A stretch of 39,026 bases of DNA, from NCBI GenBank assembly GCA_937949535.1, contig CALEDI010000082.1:1-39026 (forward strand), in the 5' to 3' direction. Source of the DNA: an uncultured Lewinella sp. Its GTDB lineage: Bacteria > Bacteroidota > Bacteroidia > Chitinophagales > Saprospiraceae. Position numbers and translations under genes: made by a program. Below, one piece after another: positions 1 to 7,655 of this stretch. The notes under the pieces are model-generated. The model saw nothing but the letters and a program-made list of their open reading frames with translations. It ran no database searches and was not told where the DNA came from. Numbering within the stretch: position 1 is the stretch's first letter; the number at the start of each line of letters is the position of its first letter.

Positions 1-146
1 CTCACAGTACGAGGTACATATTTAGTCCTATACAAACCATCTTGCACCCTAGGAATTACGAGTTCTTTACGTGGCGAAAAAGTTCGCCTGTCGAGTTGGG
101 CAGCAGAGTTCATCGGAGGTGTAAAATTACGGGCCTAACTGTTTTC

Positions 147-172
147 GTAAACTTATGTATATTCCGTAGACT
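147..172 (+). repeat. 26-bp dispersed repeat, copy 1
   Basis: This copy matches 24 of 26 positions with the copy at 3935-3960. The core ACTTATGTATA also occurs inverted at 3695-3713. It lies in non-coding DNA. Function is unknown; it looks like a small interspersed intergenic repeat. Confidence 0.7.
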
Positions 173-320
173 AGAGGTACTCAACTCAATTGCTGTTTCC
201 ACACTTGGCCGTTTGGTCTCTGAACCCTGAACGCTGATTTCTAAAGTTCTAGCTTCGTTAATCTACCGGAGAGTCTTTAATCTGTTATGCCTTCGGGAAG
301 GTTAAGCCCCCCGTACTTTC

Positions 321-328
321 TATCTTTG
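321..328 (+). promoter_or_regulatory. Bacteroidota -7 promoter box TATCTTTG
   Basis: TATCTTTG fits the TAnnTTTG element recognised by the Bacteroidota primary sigma factor. It lies about 117 bp upstream of the chosen start of the solute-binding lipoprotein. No good -33 TTG partner was identified, so the call rests on the -7 element alone. Confidence 0.45.
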
Positions 329-444
329 CCCCACCAACTCCATTGCGCTCAGCAGGCCATGGATTGTTGATCTATTGTATGCTTTGCGGAGCAACGGCCC
401 ATTTTGTGCTCATCAAGCGTGCCCTCCCCCCCAACAAACCAACC

Positions 445-1545
445 ATGAAGTCTTTACTACAACTATTTGTCGCCTTTGTCCTCATCGTTAGCTTCGCCGC
501 CTGCGGCGGCGATAAAGCCACTACAACTGGTAGCAGCGGTGGGGTTAAAGCAGGCCCCGGAACGATTACCCAGTCAGCGAGCAACACCGTAAAGCTGATG
601 ACTTGGCGCTACTTGCCGCAGGATGCACAGGTCATCAGCGACTTTGAGACCAAGTTCGGCGTGAAGGTTGAGGTGGAAGTTCGGCCGATGGTGAAGATCA
701 TCGGGGATGCCGTAGATGGTAAACGGATTGACGCCGATGTGCTCATCGTGCCTACCCTCGAAGACGCCGCTAGGCTGAGGGGCTTCAACGCCCTGCAGCC
801 CTTCTTCGTTGAAGCCTTCACCAACGGCAACGTAGGCGACCGCTACCTCGACAACGAAGGCTACTGGGCTGGGCTAACGCGCTGGACGATGGCGACCGTC
901 TACAACCCCAACGCCGTCACCTCTGAGGAAGCGGGCAGCTATAAAGGCATTGTTAAAGCAACTACCCGAAACATCCGCCTAGGCGTAGCGCATCCGGATA
1001 GTTCGGGCTTGGCGGGCGTAGTTGCTGGTTTGCACCTCAACCTCAACCCCAGCGCCGCGCAGCTTTGGGCGAAGACGATTTACGAACGCTCCAGCGGCGG
1101 CCTACAAGGATCAGACCAAGACCAAATGAACCGCCTCCTAGCGGGCCAAATTGATATGGCCTTCGTGAGCCAAGGCGCAGCGGTGCGGTGGTTCCTGAAC
1201 GGAAACCCCCAGCACTTTGCGGCAGCAAAAGCTTGGCGTGTACGCTTACCGCATACCGAAGCGACCAACATCAACTTCTTCAACATGACCTGCGTCACGA
1301 TGCCAGCCAACAGCCCCAACCGCCAACTTGGCCTGCGGCTAATCGACTATTTCTATGACGAAAAGGTACAGGAGGTCCTCACCAGTGCTTGGTTTGAGTA
1401 CCCCTGTGAGTCCTTCGCCGAAACCGAGGCTTATTTGTATGGCTTCCCAGACAACATCGGCAATAAAATATCTGGCGAAGACATCGATAAAAACCTAGGT
1501 AATGCTTGGGCGATCATTAACGATATCGCCGCAGGAAGGGAGTAA
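445..1545 (+). CDS. Extracellular solute-binding lipoprotein (ABC importer type, Fe(III)-like)
   Basis: This 366-residue protein looks like a family 1 periplasmic solute-binding protein of the iron(III)/AfuA-FbpA kind. The chosen start gives a signal peptide ending in a lipobox (SFAAC, Cys20), so the mature protein should be lipid-anchored; an upstream in-frame ATG at 343 would add an improbable leader. After a Ser/Gly-rich linker come KLMTWRYLPQDAQVISDFE, typical of the first strand and helix of these proteins, a DADVLIVP segment near the hinge, and a later LLAGQIDMAFVSQGAAVRW segment. Ligand identity is inferred only from family resemblance. No ABC permease or ATPase gene lies beside it, so it must work with a transporter encoded elsewhere or act as an orphan binding protein. 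A divergent role in an organic-ligand uptake system cannot be excluded. Confidence 0.75.
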   Translation: MKSLLQLFVAFVLIVSFAACGGDKATTTGSSGGVKAGPGTITQSASNTVKLMTWRYLPQDAQVISDFETKFGVKVEVEVRPMVKIIGDAVDGKRIDADVLIVPTLEDAARLRGFNALQPFFVEAFTNGNVGDRYLDNEGYWAGLTRWTMATVYNPNAVTSEEAGSYKGIVKATTRNIRLGVAHPDSSGLAGVVAGLHLNLNPSAAQLWAKTIYERSSGGLQGSDQDQMNRLLAGQIDMAFVSQGAAVRWFLNGNPQHFAAAKAWRVRLPHTEATNINFFNMTCVTMPANSPNRQLGLRLIDYFYDEKVQEVLTSAWFEYPCESFAETEAYLYGFPDNIGNKISGEDIDKNLGNAWAIINDIAAGRE

Positions 1546-1626
1546 AAGCTTATCGTAAAGGGCGCAACATTCGTCATCGTAACTACCCTTCAATACTGTT
1601 CCCCCCTTGCCCTTTACCCTCGCCCA

Positions 1627-1643
1627 GCACCTGCGGCCGCGCC
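1627..1643 (+). repeat. 17-bp NotI-containing motif, exact copy 1
   Basis: Exact GCACCTGCGGCCGCGCC, in the 211-bp gap between the solute-binding lipoprotein and the M1 peptidase. Three other exact copies occur in the window (6518, 30905, 33134). No gene reads through it. Confidence 0.9.
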
Positions 1644-1756
1644 CTAAGACTACGACTAAGCGCACACCAAAAGACCGCACGATTCAGTTCAACGTAAGAC
1701 ACCGTGCCCAAACCTTACTTTTTACGTTTTTCTACTAAATAACAATCTACTCTAAT

Positions 1757-3592
1757 ATGCGCATTTTACTTTTTTCAGTTTTTCTTCTCTCCGCCGTCAG
1801 CCTCGCTGCCCAGCCCGACCGCTGGCAACAACGGGCCGAATACACGATGGAGATCGACATGAACGTCAAGAAAAACCAGTACGCCGGCACGCAAACCATA
1901 AAGTACTACAATAACTCCCCAGATACGCTCCATCAGGTATTTTACCACCTCTACTTCAACGCCTTCCAGCCCGGAAGCATGATGGACGTCCGCAACCAGA
2001 TGTTGCCCGATGCTGATCGTCGCGTGGGTGACCGCATCACCAACCTCAAGCCCGACGAGGTGGGTTATATCAACCCCAAGGTGCTTAAGTACAACGGTGT
2101 CGCGCAGGCGTTTTACGTACAGGGAACCGTGATGGAAGTTCGGTTAGCCCAACCGATCATGCCGGGAACTTCGGCCTCTTTCCAGCTCGAATGGGATGCA
2201 CAGGTACCCCTACAAATTCGCCGTAGCGGCCGAGACAATGCCGAAGGCATTGAATACAGCATGGCCCAGTGGTTCCCCAAAATGGCTGAGTACGATTACC
2301 AAGGCTGGCACGCCGACCCCTACATCGGCCGCGAGTTTTACCACATCTGGAGCGACTTCGACGTCAAGATCACCATCGACCGCGACTACGTGATCGGCGG
2401 AACGGGCTATCTCCAGAATGCTCAGGAAATTGGCTACGGCTACGGCCCAGACCCGAGAAAACGCAAGAAAAAAATCACCTACCACTTCAAAGCGCCTAAA
2501 GTAGGCGACTTCATGTGGGCCGCAGACCCCGACTACCGCCACACCAGCCTGAAACGGGCCGACGGCACCACGATGCACTTCTTCTACCAAGAAGGCGAAA
2601 AAACCACTACCAACTGGGAAAACCTACCCAAGGTGATGGACGAGGCCTTCAACTTCATCAACGCTCATTACGGCCAGTACCCTTACGAGCAGTACAGCTT
2701 CATCCAGGGCGGAGACGGCGGCATGGAGTACCCGATGGGTACGCTCATTACCGGAGAGCGGAGCTTCCCGAGTCTGGTCGGGGTATCCGTACACGAACTG
2801 ATGCACAGCTGGTACCAGCACCTACTAGGAACCAACGAAGCGCTTCACCCCTGGATGGACGAAGGCTTCACCAGTTGGGCTACTGCCGATGTGATGAACC
2901 ACCTCCGCATGAAAGGCCTCCTCGGTGGAGACGTAGTAGACAACCCCTTCGCCCGCACCTACAACGGCCTGCGCAATTTCCGCACCAGCGGCCGCCAAGA
3001 GGCCCTCAGTACGCACTCCGATCATTACGCAACCAACGCCGCCTACGGCGTAGCAGCCTACACCAATGGCGCCGTTTACCAAGAGCAACTTCGCTACATC
3101 GTTGGCGAAGATGTACACCAGCGCATCATGCTCCGCTACTTCAACGACTGGGCCTTTAAGCACCCGAACCCCAACGATTTTATCCGTATTGCGGAGAAGG
3201 AGTCTGGCTTCGAGCTTGATTGGTACAATGAGTACTTCATTAACTCCGTCAACTACGCCGACTACGCGGTAAAAAGCGTAAACGAAGGCAAAGGCAAAAC
3301 CACTAAGGTTGAGCTGGAGAAGATCGGGCGTATGCCGATGCCGCTCGAAATACTGGTCACGATGAAAAACGGTGATGAGAAGTGGTACTACATCGCGCCC
3401 CAAATCATGCGCGGCACCAAGCAGCGACCAGGATACGCTGCCAACTGGAAGGTCCTCCAAGATTGGGGCTGGGTTTACCCAACCTACATCTTCACGGTGG
3501 ATGCGCCGAAAGACGACGTAAAGTCGGTCATGCTCAACCCTACCGGCCGTATGTTTGAAGACAATATGGAGAACAATACTTGGAAGTATTAG
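1757..3592 (+). CDS. M1 family zinc metallopeptidase, secreted
   Basis: This 611-residue protein is a gluzincin aminopeptidase of the M1 family. It opens with a Sec signal peptide (cleavage near SLAAQ, residue 19). An N-terminal beta-domain is followed by the catalytic domain with HELMH at 346-350 and the third zinc ligand Glu369, exactly the HExxH-x18-E spacing. A GGMEY segment near residue 321 replaces the usual GAMEN exopeptidase motif that binds the substrate amino terminus; the Glu is kept. The protein is expected to trim peptides in the periplasm or outside the cell. It is shorter than the roughly 850-residue PepN enzymes and resembles the compact Bacteroidota secreted forms. It is flanked upstream by the 17-bp repeat and downstream by a strong hairpin at 3630, suggesting a single-gene transcript. 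Peptidase identity is near certain; the natural substrate is not visible. Confidence 0.92.
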   Translation: MRILLFSVFLLSAVSLAAQPDRWQQRAEYTMEIDMNVKKNQYAGTQTIKYYNNSPDTLHQVFYHLYFNAFQPGSMMDVRNQMLPDADRRVGDRITNLKPDEVGYINPKVLKYNGVAQAFYVQGTVMEVRLAQPIMPGTSASFQLEWDAQVPLQIRRSGRDNAEGIEYSMAQWFPKMAEYDYQGWHADPYIGREFYHIWSDFDVKITIDRDYVIGGTGYLQNAQEIGYGYGPDPRKRKKKITYHFKAPKVGDFMWAADPDYRHTSLKRADGTTMHFFYQEGEKTTTNWENLPKVMDEAFNFINAHYGQYPYEQYSFIQGGDGGMEYPMGTLITGERSFPSLVGVSVHELMHSWYQHLLGTNEALHPWMDEGFTSWATADVMNHLRMKGLLGGDVVDNPFARTYNGLRNFRTSGRQEALSTHSDHYATNAAYGVAAYTNGAVYQEQLRYIVGEDVHQRIMLRYFNDWAFKHPNPNDFIRIAEKESGFELDWYNEYFINSVNYADYAVKSVNEGKGKTTKVELEKIGRMPMPLEILVTMKNGDEKWYYIAPQIMRGTKQRPGYAANWKVLQDWGWVYPTYIFTVDAPKDDVKSVMLNPTGRMFEDNMENNTWKY

Positions 3593-3629
3593 CGTCTGGT
3601 CGTCAGATAGGCCAGTAGTCTGGTAGTCG

Positions 3630-3658
3630 CTGCCGCACGGGGATGTCTCGTGCGGCAG
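3630..3658 (+). terminator. Hairpin terminator after M1 peptidase
   Basis: CTGCCGCACG and CGTGCGGCAG form perfect 10-bp arms around a 9-nt loop, 37 bp after the peptidase stop. The following TTGCTGTTTATT is only moderately T-rich, so it is a probable rather than certain intrinsic terminator. Confidence 0.6.
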
Positions 3659-3694
3659 TTGCTGTTTATTACGTAGCGCTTCGATGGAGGCTAA

Positions 3695-3713
3695 GGAATA
3701 TACATAAGTTGAC
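3695..3713 (-). repeat. 26-bp repeat family, partial inverted copy
   Basis: Read on the minus strand, this 19-bp stretch matches the first 19 positions of the copy at 147 with one mismatch. It lies 221 bp from the oppositely oriented copy at 3935-3960. Confidence 0.6.
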
Positions 3714-3721
3714 ATGACCAC

Positions 3722-3775
3722 AAAACCCCACCCCCAGCCCCTACCCCATTGGGGAGGGGAGCAAAACCGCTGCGG
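3722..3775 (+). repeat. C-rich ~55-bp repeat, copy A
   Basis: The unit runs AAAACCCCACCCCCAGCC, a C-rich run, a CCCC/GGGG mini-hairpin, GGGAGGGGAGC and an AAACCGCTGCGG-type end. The same order of blocks is seen inverted at 3861-3915 and directly at 30782-30838. Copies A and B face each other and could base-pair through their outer C-rich/G-rich ends. Confidence 0.65.
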
Positions 3776-3860
3776 CTGCCGCCTTCGCTAAATCGTTGGT
3801 AACTGCTGTTGTTATCCTTTAGAGACAAATTTGGGCCGTTACGACCAATTTCGCCCAAAA

Positions 3861-3915
3861 ACGCATTGCGTTTTCACAAGCTCCCTCCCTCACGGGCAGG
3901 GTTGGGGTGGGGTTT
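3861..3915 (-). repeat. C-rich ~55-bp repeat, copy B (inverted)
   Basis: On the minus strand this reads AAACCCCACCCCAACCC, a central C/G hairpin, GGGAGGGAGC and GAAAACGCAATGCG, the same block order as copies A and C but diverged in the tip. It is non-coding. Confidence 0.65.
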
Positions 3916-3934
3916 CAGCACTCAACTGCCCCAT

Positions 3935-3960
3935 GTAAACTTATGTATACCCCGTAGACT
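3935..3960 (+). repeat. 26-bp dispersed repeat, copy 2
   Basis: This copy is identical to the one at 147-172 except for two bases near the centre. Its last four bases begin the REP-like hairpin at 3957-3996. Confidence 0.7.
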
Positions 3961-3996
3961 TGTAATCCGACTATATGCTAGGTCGGACTACAAGTC
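3957..3996. repeat. REP-like inverted repeat
   Basis: GACTTGTAATCCGAC (3957-3971) pairs with GTCGGACTACAAGTC (3982-3996), one mismatch in 15 bp, around a 10-nt loop. There is no T-run, so it is more like a repetitive extragenic palindrome than a terminator. Confidence 0.65.
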
Positions 3997-4115
3997 CTTC
4001 ACCGATCAAAAAACATTAACCCAAGAAGCAACGTTTCTCCCCGCCACGGTATCAAACCCACGAAGAGCACGTTTACACCAACCAAGGTCTTTTGAGAGAT
4101 CATCGCCATTCATGC

Positions 4116-5333
4116 ATGAAGTTATTACTGCTGACCAAGAAGTTTCCCTACCCGCTAAAAGACGGCGAGAGCCAAGCCATCCACGGTTTGAGCAAGAGCC
4201 TAAGCGAGCTGGGCTGTGAGGTCAGTCTGCTGGCAATGAACACCCGTAAGCACTTCTTCGCCGGTACGGAGCTGCCCGAAGCGATGGCCCACTACCGCGA
4301 GGTACGGACCGTCAATGTAGACAACACCATCAGCCCTTTCGATGCCTTCGGCAACTTGGTGCGCGGCACGTCTTACCACATCAGCCGGTTCGATATACCG
4401 GAGTACCACGCCGCGCTGGCCAAATGGTTGGCGGAGGAAGCCTTCGAGGTTGTCCAGTTAGAGACCCTCTACCTTTCGCCCTACGTGCCTACCATCCGTC
4501 GTCATTCTTCGGCGCAGGTCGTGATGCGGAGCCACAACGTAGAGCATGAAATCTGGGAACGGTGCAGCGCCAACATCAGCTTCGCCCCCAAACGCTGGTA
4601 CCTGCGCCACCTAACGCGCCAGCTCAAAGACTACGAAACCGCCCAACTAAACCAGTACGACTTGCTGCTGCCCATCACGGAGCGCGACGGCAAACGTTTC
4701 GAGCGTATGGGCTTCCGGGGCGAGCGCCACATTCTCCCCATCGGCCTGGATACCGTCTGCGGAGAGCCGACCTACGAGAGCTTCCGAAAAGCGCCTAACC
4801 TGCACTTCATCGGTTCGTTAGACTGGCTGCCCAATCTGGAAGGTTTGCAGTGGTTCCTCAACGATGTTTGGCCGGAGATGCACCGCCGTTTCCCCGAGAT
4901 CGAGTTCCACATCGCTGGCCGGAACATGCCGGAGAGCTTGCAGCAACTGCGGATGAAGAACGTCGTTGTCCACGGCGAAGTAGACTGCTCCTGCACCTTC
5001 GTTTCTGCGCACAGTATCAGCATCGTGCCGCTGCTGAGCGGCGGCGGGATGCGGGCCAAAATCTTGGAAGCGATGTCTTTGGGCCGGGTCGTGATTTCCT
5101 CCTCCATCGGCCTAGAGGGCATTTCGGCGAAGCACCGCCGCGACCTCTTCGTGGCCGATACGCCCGCCCAGTTTGTCGAAGCCGTAGCCGATTGTTTGGC
5201 CCGGGGCCGTAAGCTGGAACGGATTGGCCGCGCAGCGGCAACGCGCTTTCATAAGAAGTATGACCGGCGGGTATTGGCGGGTAAATTACTGGAGCGGTAC
5301 CATAAGTTGGTGGAGGCTGCGGAGGTAGTTTAG
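4116..5333 (+). CDS. GT4-type glycosyltransferase
   Basis: This 405-residue cytoplasmic protein has the GT-B fold of glycosyltransferase family 4. The N-terminal Rossmann half begins LLLLTKKFPYPLKDGE, a segment typical of acceptor-side glycine loops. The C-terminal half has FIGSLDWLPNLEGLQWF, FHIAGR, and the donor-binding GGGMRAKILEAMSLG with the EX7E-type Glu (about residues 308-323). It should transfer a sugar from an NDP-sugar to a lipid, polysaccharide or protein acceptor. The start at 4116 is preferred over the in-frame ATG at 4092 because it places the first beta-strand directly at the N-terminus. The next gene, an EEP-fold enzyme, begins 31 bp downstream. That gene has its own promoter-like box, so co-transcription is possible but not certain. 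Sugar and acceptor cannot be predicted from the sequence. Confidence 0.85.
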   Translation: MKLLLLTKKFPYPLKDGESQAIHGLSKSLSELGCEVSLLAMNTRKHFFAGTELPEAMAHYREVRTVNVDNTISPFDAFGNLVRGTSYHISRFDIPEYHAALAKWLAEEAFEVVQLETLYLSPYVPTIRRHSSAQVVMRSHNVEHEIWERCSANISFAPKRWYLRHLTRQLKDYETAQLNQYDLLLPITERDGKRFERMGFRGERHILPIGLDTVCGEPTYESFRKAPNLHFIGSLDWLPNLEGLQWFLNDVWPEMHRRFPEIEFHIAGRNMPESLQQLRMKNVVVHGEVDCSCTFVSAHSISIVPLLSGGGMRAKILEAMSLGRVVISSSIGLEGISAKHRRDLFVADTPAQFVEAVADCLARGRKLERIGRAAATRFHKKYDRRVLAGKLLERYHKLVEAAEVV

Positions 5334-5352
5334 GAGGGTTTCCAGAATCCCG

Positions 5353-5360
5353 TACCTTAG
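5353..5360 (+). promoter_or_regulatory. Promoter-like box directly before an ATG
   Basis: TACCTTAG lies four bases before the ATG at 5365. It resembles TAnnTTTG with two changes. If active, transcription would start at or very near the start codon and give a leaderless mRNA. A similar arrangement precedes lnt (23819) and the gene starting at 31726. Confidence 0.35.
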
Positions 5361-5364
5361 CCCA

Positions 5365-6462
5365 ATGCTACGCAAACTCTTCAAATTCCTCGGCTACATC
5401 GCCCTCTTTTTCGTGCTCTACATCGTAGGCTTCTTGGTATTCGGTACGCTGACCGACTGGCAGCCCGAGGGCACCCAAACCATCACGGAAAGCAACGGCC
5501 AAACCGCCGCCGAACCCATCATAAACGACTCCATCATTAGCCTCATGACGTGGAACGTTGGCTACGGCGGCATCGGGGATAAAGACTTCTTCTTCTACAA
5601 CCAAGCCGCCGGTTTCTGGTGGACGAAGCCCGGCACCGTGCGCATGAGCGAAGAGCGGGTGAAGAGCAACGTTGTTGGGCAGGAAGTTACGCTGAAGGGC
5701 AACCCGGCCGACATCTATCTCCTGCAAGAAATAGACACCGCCGCCCGCCGAAGCCACTACACGAACCAACTGGCGGTAGCGCGAAAATCTCGGCCAGATT
5801 ACGCGGCGCACTTCGCCGCCAACTTCAAGAGCAAGCGGGTACCGCTGCCGATTTTTCAGCCTTGGGACCATTACGGGGATGTCGTTGGGGGGCTCGTCAG
5901 TCTGTCCCGTTTTCAGCCTACTTCGGCGGAGCGGATCCAGCTGCCGGGGGAGTATGGTTGGCCGACCAAGCTGTTCCAACTAGACCGGTGCGCGCTGCGG
6001 CAGGTGATACCGGTGCGCGGCGGCAAGGAGCTGGTGGTATACAACGTACACTTCTCCGCTTACGACGCCGACGGCAACATCCGGAAGCAGCAGATGGCGA
6101 AGATCAAGGAACTCATCTTGGCCGACTACGAAGCAGGACGGTACGTAGCGGTAGGGGCAGACTGGAACCAGATGCCGCCGGGTTTTGACTGGTTCAGTAT
6201 GAACCCGACCGTGCGGACAACACAGCTGCCTTTTGCCATCGATTTCGAGTTCATGCCTCCGGGCTGGCAGTACGCCTATGACCCAACGGTGGGTACCAAC
6301 CGGTCTAGCGCAGCACCGTACGATAAGTTCAAGACACGGCGTAAGGTGATCGATTTTTTCCTGCTTAGCCCGAACCTGCGCATCAAAAAAGTGCAGGGCA
6401 TTGAGCAGGAATTCCGATACAGCGACCACCAACCGGTTTATGTGGAGGTGGAGTTGCTTTAG
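5365..6462 (+). CDS. Endonuclease/exonuclease/phosphatase-fold protein, membrane anchored
   Basis: This 365-residue protein carries one N-terminal hydrophobic segment (about residues 5-27), then a full EEP (DNase I-like) domain. Visible motifs are LMTWNVGYGG (about 60-69), LLQEID with the metal-binding Glu (about 121-126), YNVHFSAYD, GADWNQMP with Asp266 and Asn268, and YSDHQPV with the catalytic Asp354-His355. All the family's catalytic residues seem present. EEP enzymes hydrolyse phosphodiesters or phosphomonoesters in nucleic acids, inositol phosphates or sphingolipids; the substrate cannot be told here. The anchor suggests the catalytic domain faces the periplasm. It follows the glycosyltransferase by 31 bp, so a link to envelope glycolipid metabolism is possible but inferred. 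Confidence 0.85.
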   Translation: MLRKLFKFLGYIALFFVLYIVGFLVFGTLTDWQPEGTQTITESNGQTAAEPIINDSIISLMTWNVGYGGIGDKDFFFYNQAAGFWWTKPGTVRMSEERVKSNVVGQEVTLKGNPADIYLLQEIDTAARRSHYTNQLAVARKSRPDYAAHFAANFKSKRVPLPIFQPWDHYGDVVGGLVSLSRFQPTSAERIQLPGEYGWPTKLFQLDRCALRQVIPVRGGKELVVYNVHFSAYDADGNIRKQQMAKIKELILADYEAGRYVAVGADWNQMPPGFDWFSMNPTVRTTQLPFAIDFEFMPPGWQYAYDPTVGTNRSSAAPYDKFKTRRKVIDFFLLSPNLRIKKVQGIEQEFRYSDHQPVYVEVELL

Positions 6463-6468
6463 AGATGT

Positions 6469-6507
6469 ATACTTGGCTCGGCCACCCTAGGTGACCGAGT
6501 CAAGTAT
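6469..6507. terminator. Long imperfect hairpin after the EEP gene
   Basis: ATACTTGGCTCGG (6469-6481) pairs with CCGAGTCAAGTAT (6495-6507) with one G-T pair. The loop holds an inner CACC/GGTG stem. It sits 6 bp after the stop. It lacks a T-run and is followed at once by the 17-bp motif, so it may protect the 3' end or be a REP-like element. Confidence 0.5.
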
Positions 6508-6517
6508 AGTTGTAGGT

Positions 6518-6534
6518 GGCGCGGCCGCAGGTGC
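6518..6534 (-). repeat. 17-bp NotI-containing motif, exact copy 2
   Basis: Exact GCACCTGCGGCCGCGCC on the minus strand, between the EEP gene and the DUF6503-like lipoprotein, 10 bp after the hairpin at 6469-6507. Confidence 0.9.
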
Positions 6535-6566
6535 AGGGGGAGCTAAGAACGTTCAGGCCGCCAGAT

Positions 6567-6612
6567 GCAACAGCGGTAGCCTGAGTGCTGTTCGCTGAAT
6601 CCTGAACACTGA
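6567..6612 (+). repeat. GCAACAGCGGTA/CTGAACACTGA repeat
   Basis: GCAACAGCGGTAGCCTGA (6567-6584) recurs with one difference at 23745-23762. It is followed by CGCTGAATCCTGAACACTGA (6593-6612), related to runs at 219, 23758 and 30949. All copies are intergenic. Confidence 0.55.
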
Positions 6613-6645
6613 CGCCTACAACATTGCACCTTAAAGCCCATCTTT

Positions 6646-6663
6646 GCACCCGCGTTCAGCGCC
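6646..6663 (+). repeat. Diverged 17-bp motif near a promoter
   Basis: GCACCCGCGTTCAGCGCC keeps both ends of the 17-bp motif with an altered, one-base-longer middle. It overlaps the end of CATCTTTG, a possible -7 box, about 50 bp before the lipoprotein ATG at 6696. Confidence 0.45.
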
Positions 6664-6695
6664 CTGAACATACTACCATAAAATAAAAATCCAAC

Positions 6696-7583
6696 ATGAA
6701 GCCATTCACTTACCTCCTTTGTCTTTGCCTCCTCGCCTTCGCCTTTGCCTGCGAGACCAGCCCCAAAACCGATGCGGAGGGGATGAAAACCGAAGCCGAC
6801 AACCCGAAACCCGGCGAGAAATTCATGAAAGACGGCAAGAAAACCATCATTCTGGAAGCACAGCCCTTGCCCGTAGGCAAGTCTGGCATCTACCCCGCCG
6901 CCGAGGGCTTCAACGCCGAAGGATCAGACAATAAAGCCATTCGCCTAGCAGACAGCATCGTGAAGTACCACGGCGGGTGGGATGCCTACGCCAATACCCG
7001 GTATTTCACATGGAACTTCTTTGGTGCTCGTACCTTGCTCTGGGACAAGCTCGGAAACCGCGCCCGCATCTCTATGCAAAACGACAGTACGGTCTACCTC
7101 GTAAACTTCGACGACCCCGACAATCTGCAAGGCAAAGTGAAGAAGAACGGCGTAGAAGTAACCGACTCCGTAGCCCTCGCGGCCGACCTCCAGAAAGCCC
7201 ACGGAATGTGGATCAACGACAGCTACTGGCTCGTGCACCAATTCAAACTGAAAGACAGCGGCGTAACCCTCAAATTCGGCGGAGAAGTACGCACCGACCC
7301 CCAAGCCATCCGCCCAAGTTACATCCTAGACATGACCTTCGAGCAAGTAGGCAACACGCCCCAAAACAAATACCGCCTCTACGTAGACAAGATTACCTGG
7401 CGGATCAATACGTGGCAGTTTTTCCGCGATGCCAACGACGCCGAGCCCGCCATGGAAACCCCCTGGAATGGCTACCGACCCTACGGCAAGCTACTCCTGT
7501 CCGGAGACCGGGGCGGGCGGTTTCAGTTGAGTGCTATTGGGGTGATGACAGAGATGGCAGACCGGAGGTTTGTGGAGTTTTAA
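6696..7583 (+). CDS. DUF6503-like lipoprotein
   Basis: This 295-residue protein starts with a lipoprotein signal (lipobox AFAFAC, Cys19) and a charged linker. The body carries the features I associate with the DUF6503 family: ADSIVKYHGGWDAY near residue 85-98, a TWNFFGARTLLWDK strand, and alternating aromatic strands such as YRLYVDKITWRINTWQFF. The fold is probably a half-open beta-barrel related to LolA/LolB-like lipid-binding proteins, which is inference. Members are anchored in the periplasm or outer membrane and have no assigned reaction. The A-rich leader before the ATG is usual for Bacteroidota. It stands alone: a hairpin and repeats lie upstream, and the next gene is convergent. Family assignment is from memory of motifs and would need a profile search. 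Confidence 0.6.
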   Translation: MKPFTYLLCLCLLAFAFACETSPKTDAEGMKTEADNPKPGEKFMKDGKKTIILEAQPLPVGKSGIYPAAEGFNAEGSDNKAIRLADSIVKYHGGWDAYANTRYFTWNFFGARTLLWDKLGNRARISMQNDSTVYLVNFDDPDNLQGKVKKNGVEVTDSVALAADLQKAHGMWINDSYWLVHQFKLKDSGVTLKFGGEVRTDPQAIRPSYILDMTFEQVGNTPQNKYRLYVDKITWRINTWQFFRDANDAEPAMETPWNGYRPYGKLLLSGDRGGRFQLSAIGVMTEMADRRFVEF

Positions 7584-7655
7584 GAGAAGTAGGGGTATAT
7601 CACAAGGTTAAGAGCTTGAGGTGCGTCTGCCCCCAAAGCTAAGCAAAAAGCAATG

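Larger units (their letters stand above)
1..444. other. Leading intergenic region with short repeats
   Basis: No convincing gene is seen before the lipoprotein start at 445. The stretch holds one copy of a 26-bp dispersed repeat (147-172), one CTGAACCCTGAACGCTGA-type repeat (219-238) and a Bacteroidota-type promoter box at 321-328. A 62-codon open frame over 42-230 is made largely of this repeat sequence and resembles no family, so it is not annotated as a gene. Confidence 0.6.
3593..4115. other. 523-bp repeat-rich intergenic region
   Basis: No gene is supported here. In order it holds a terminator-like hairpin (3630-3658), an inverted 26-bp-family copy (3695-3713), two facing copies of a C-rich repeat (3722-3775 and 3861-3915), a second 26-bp-family copy (3935-3960) and a REP-like hairpin (3957-3996). 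A 136-codon open frame over 3809-4219 is formed by repeat DNA and overlaps the glycosyltransferase in another frame, so it was not accepted. Confidence 0.6.

Noticed and set aside
42-230. 62-codon gene at the window start
   Set aside because: The frame is made of dispersed repeat sequence, has no family resemblance and no start context.
1627-1643. NotI motif as a cloning or adapter artefact
   Set aside because: Copies differ slightly, occur in both orientations, and several are read in frame inside confident genes, which is not how adapter remnants behave.
2825-3721. 298-codon minus-strand gene opposite the M1 peptidase
   Set aside because: It is antisense to clear catalytic-domain codons and encodes no recognisable motif; long antisense frames are common in GC-rich genes.
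3809-4219. 136-codon gene before the glycosyltransferase
   Set aside because: It crosses the C-rich and 26-bp repeats and then overlaps the glycosyltransferase in another frame.
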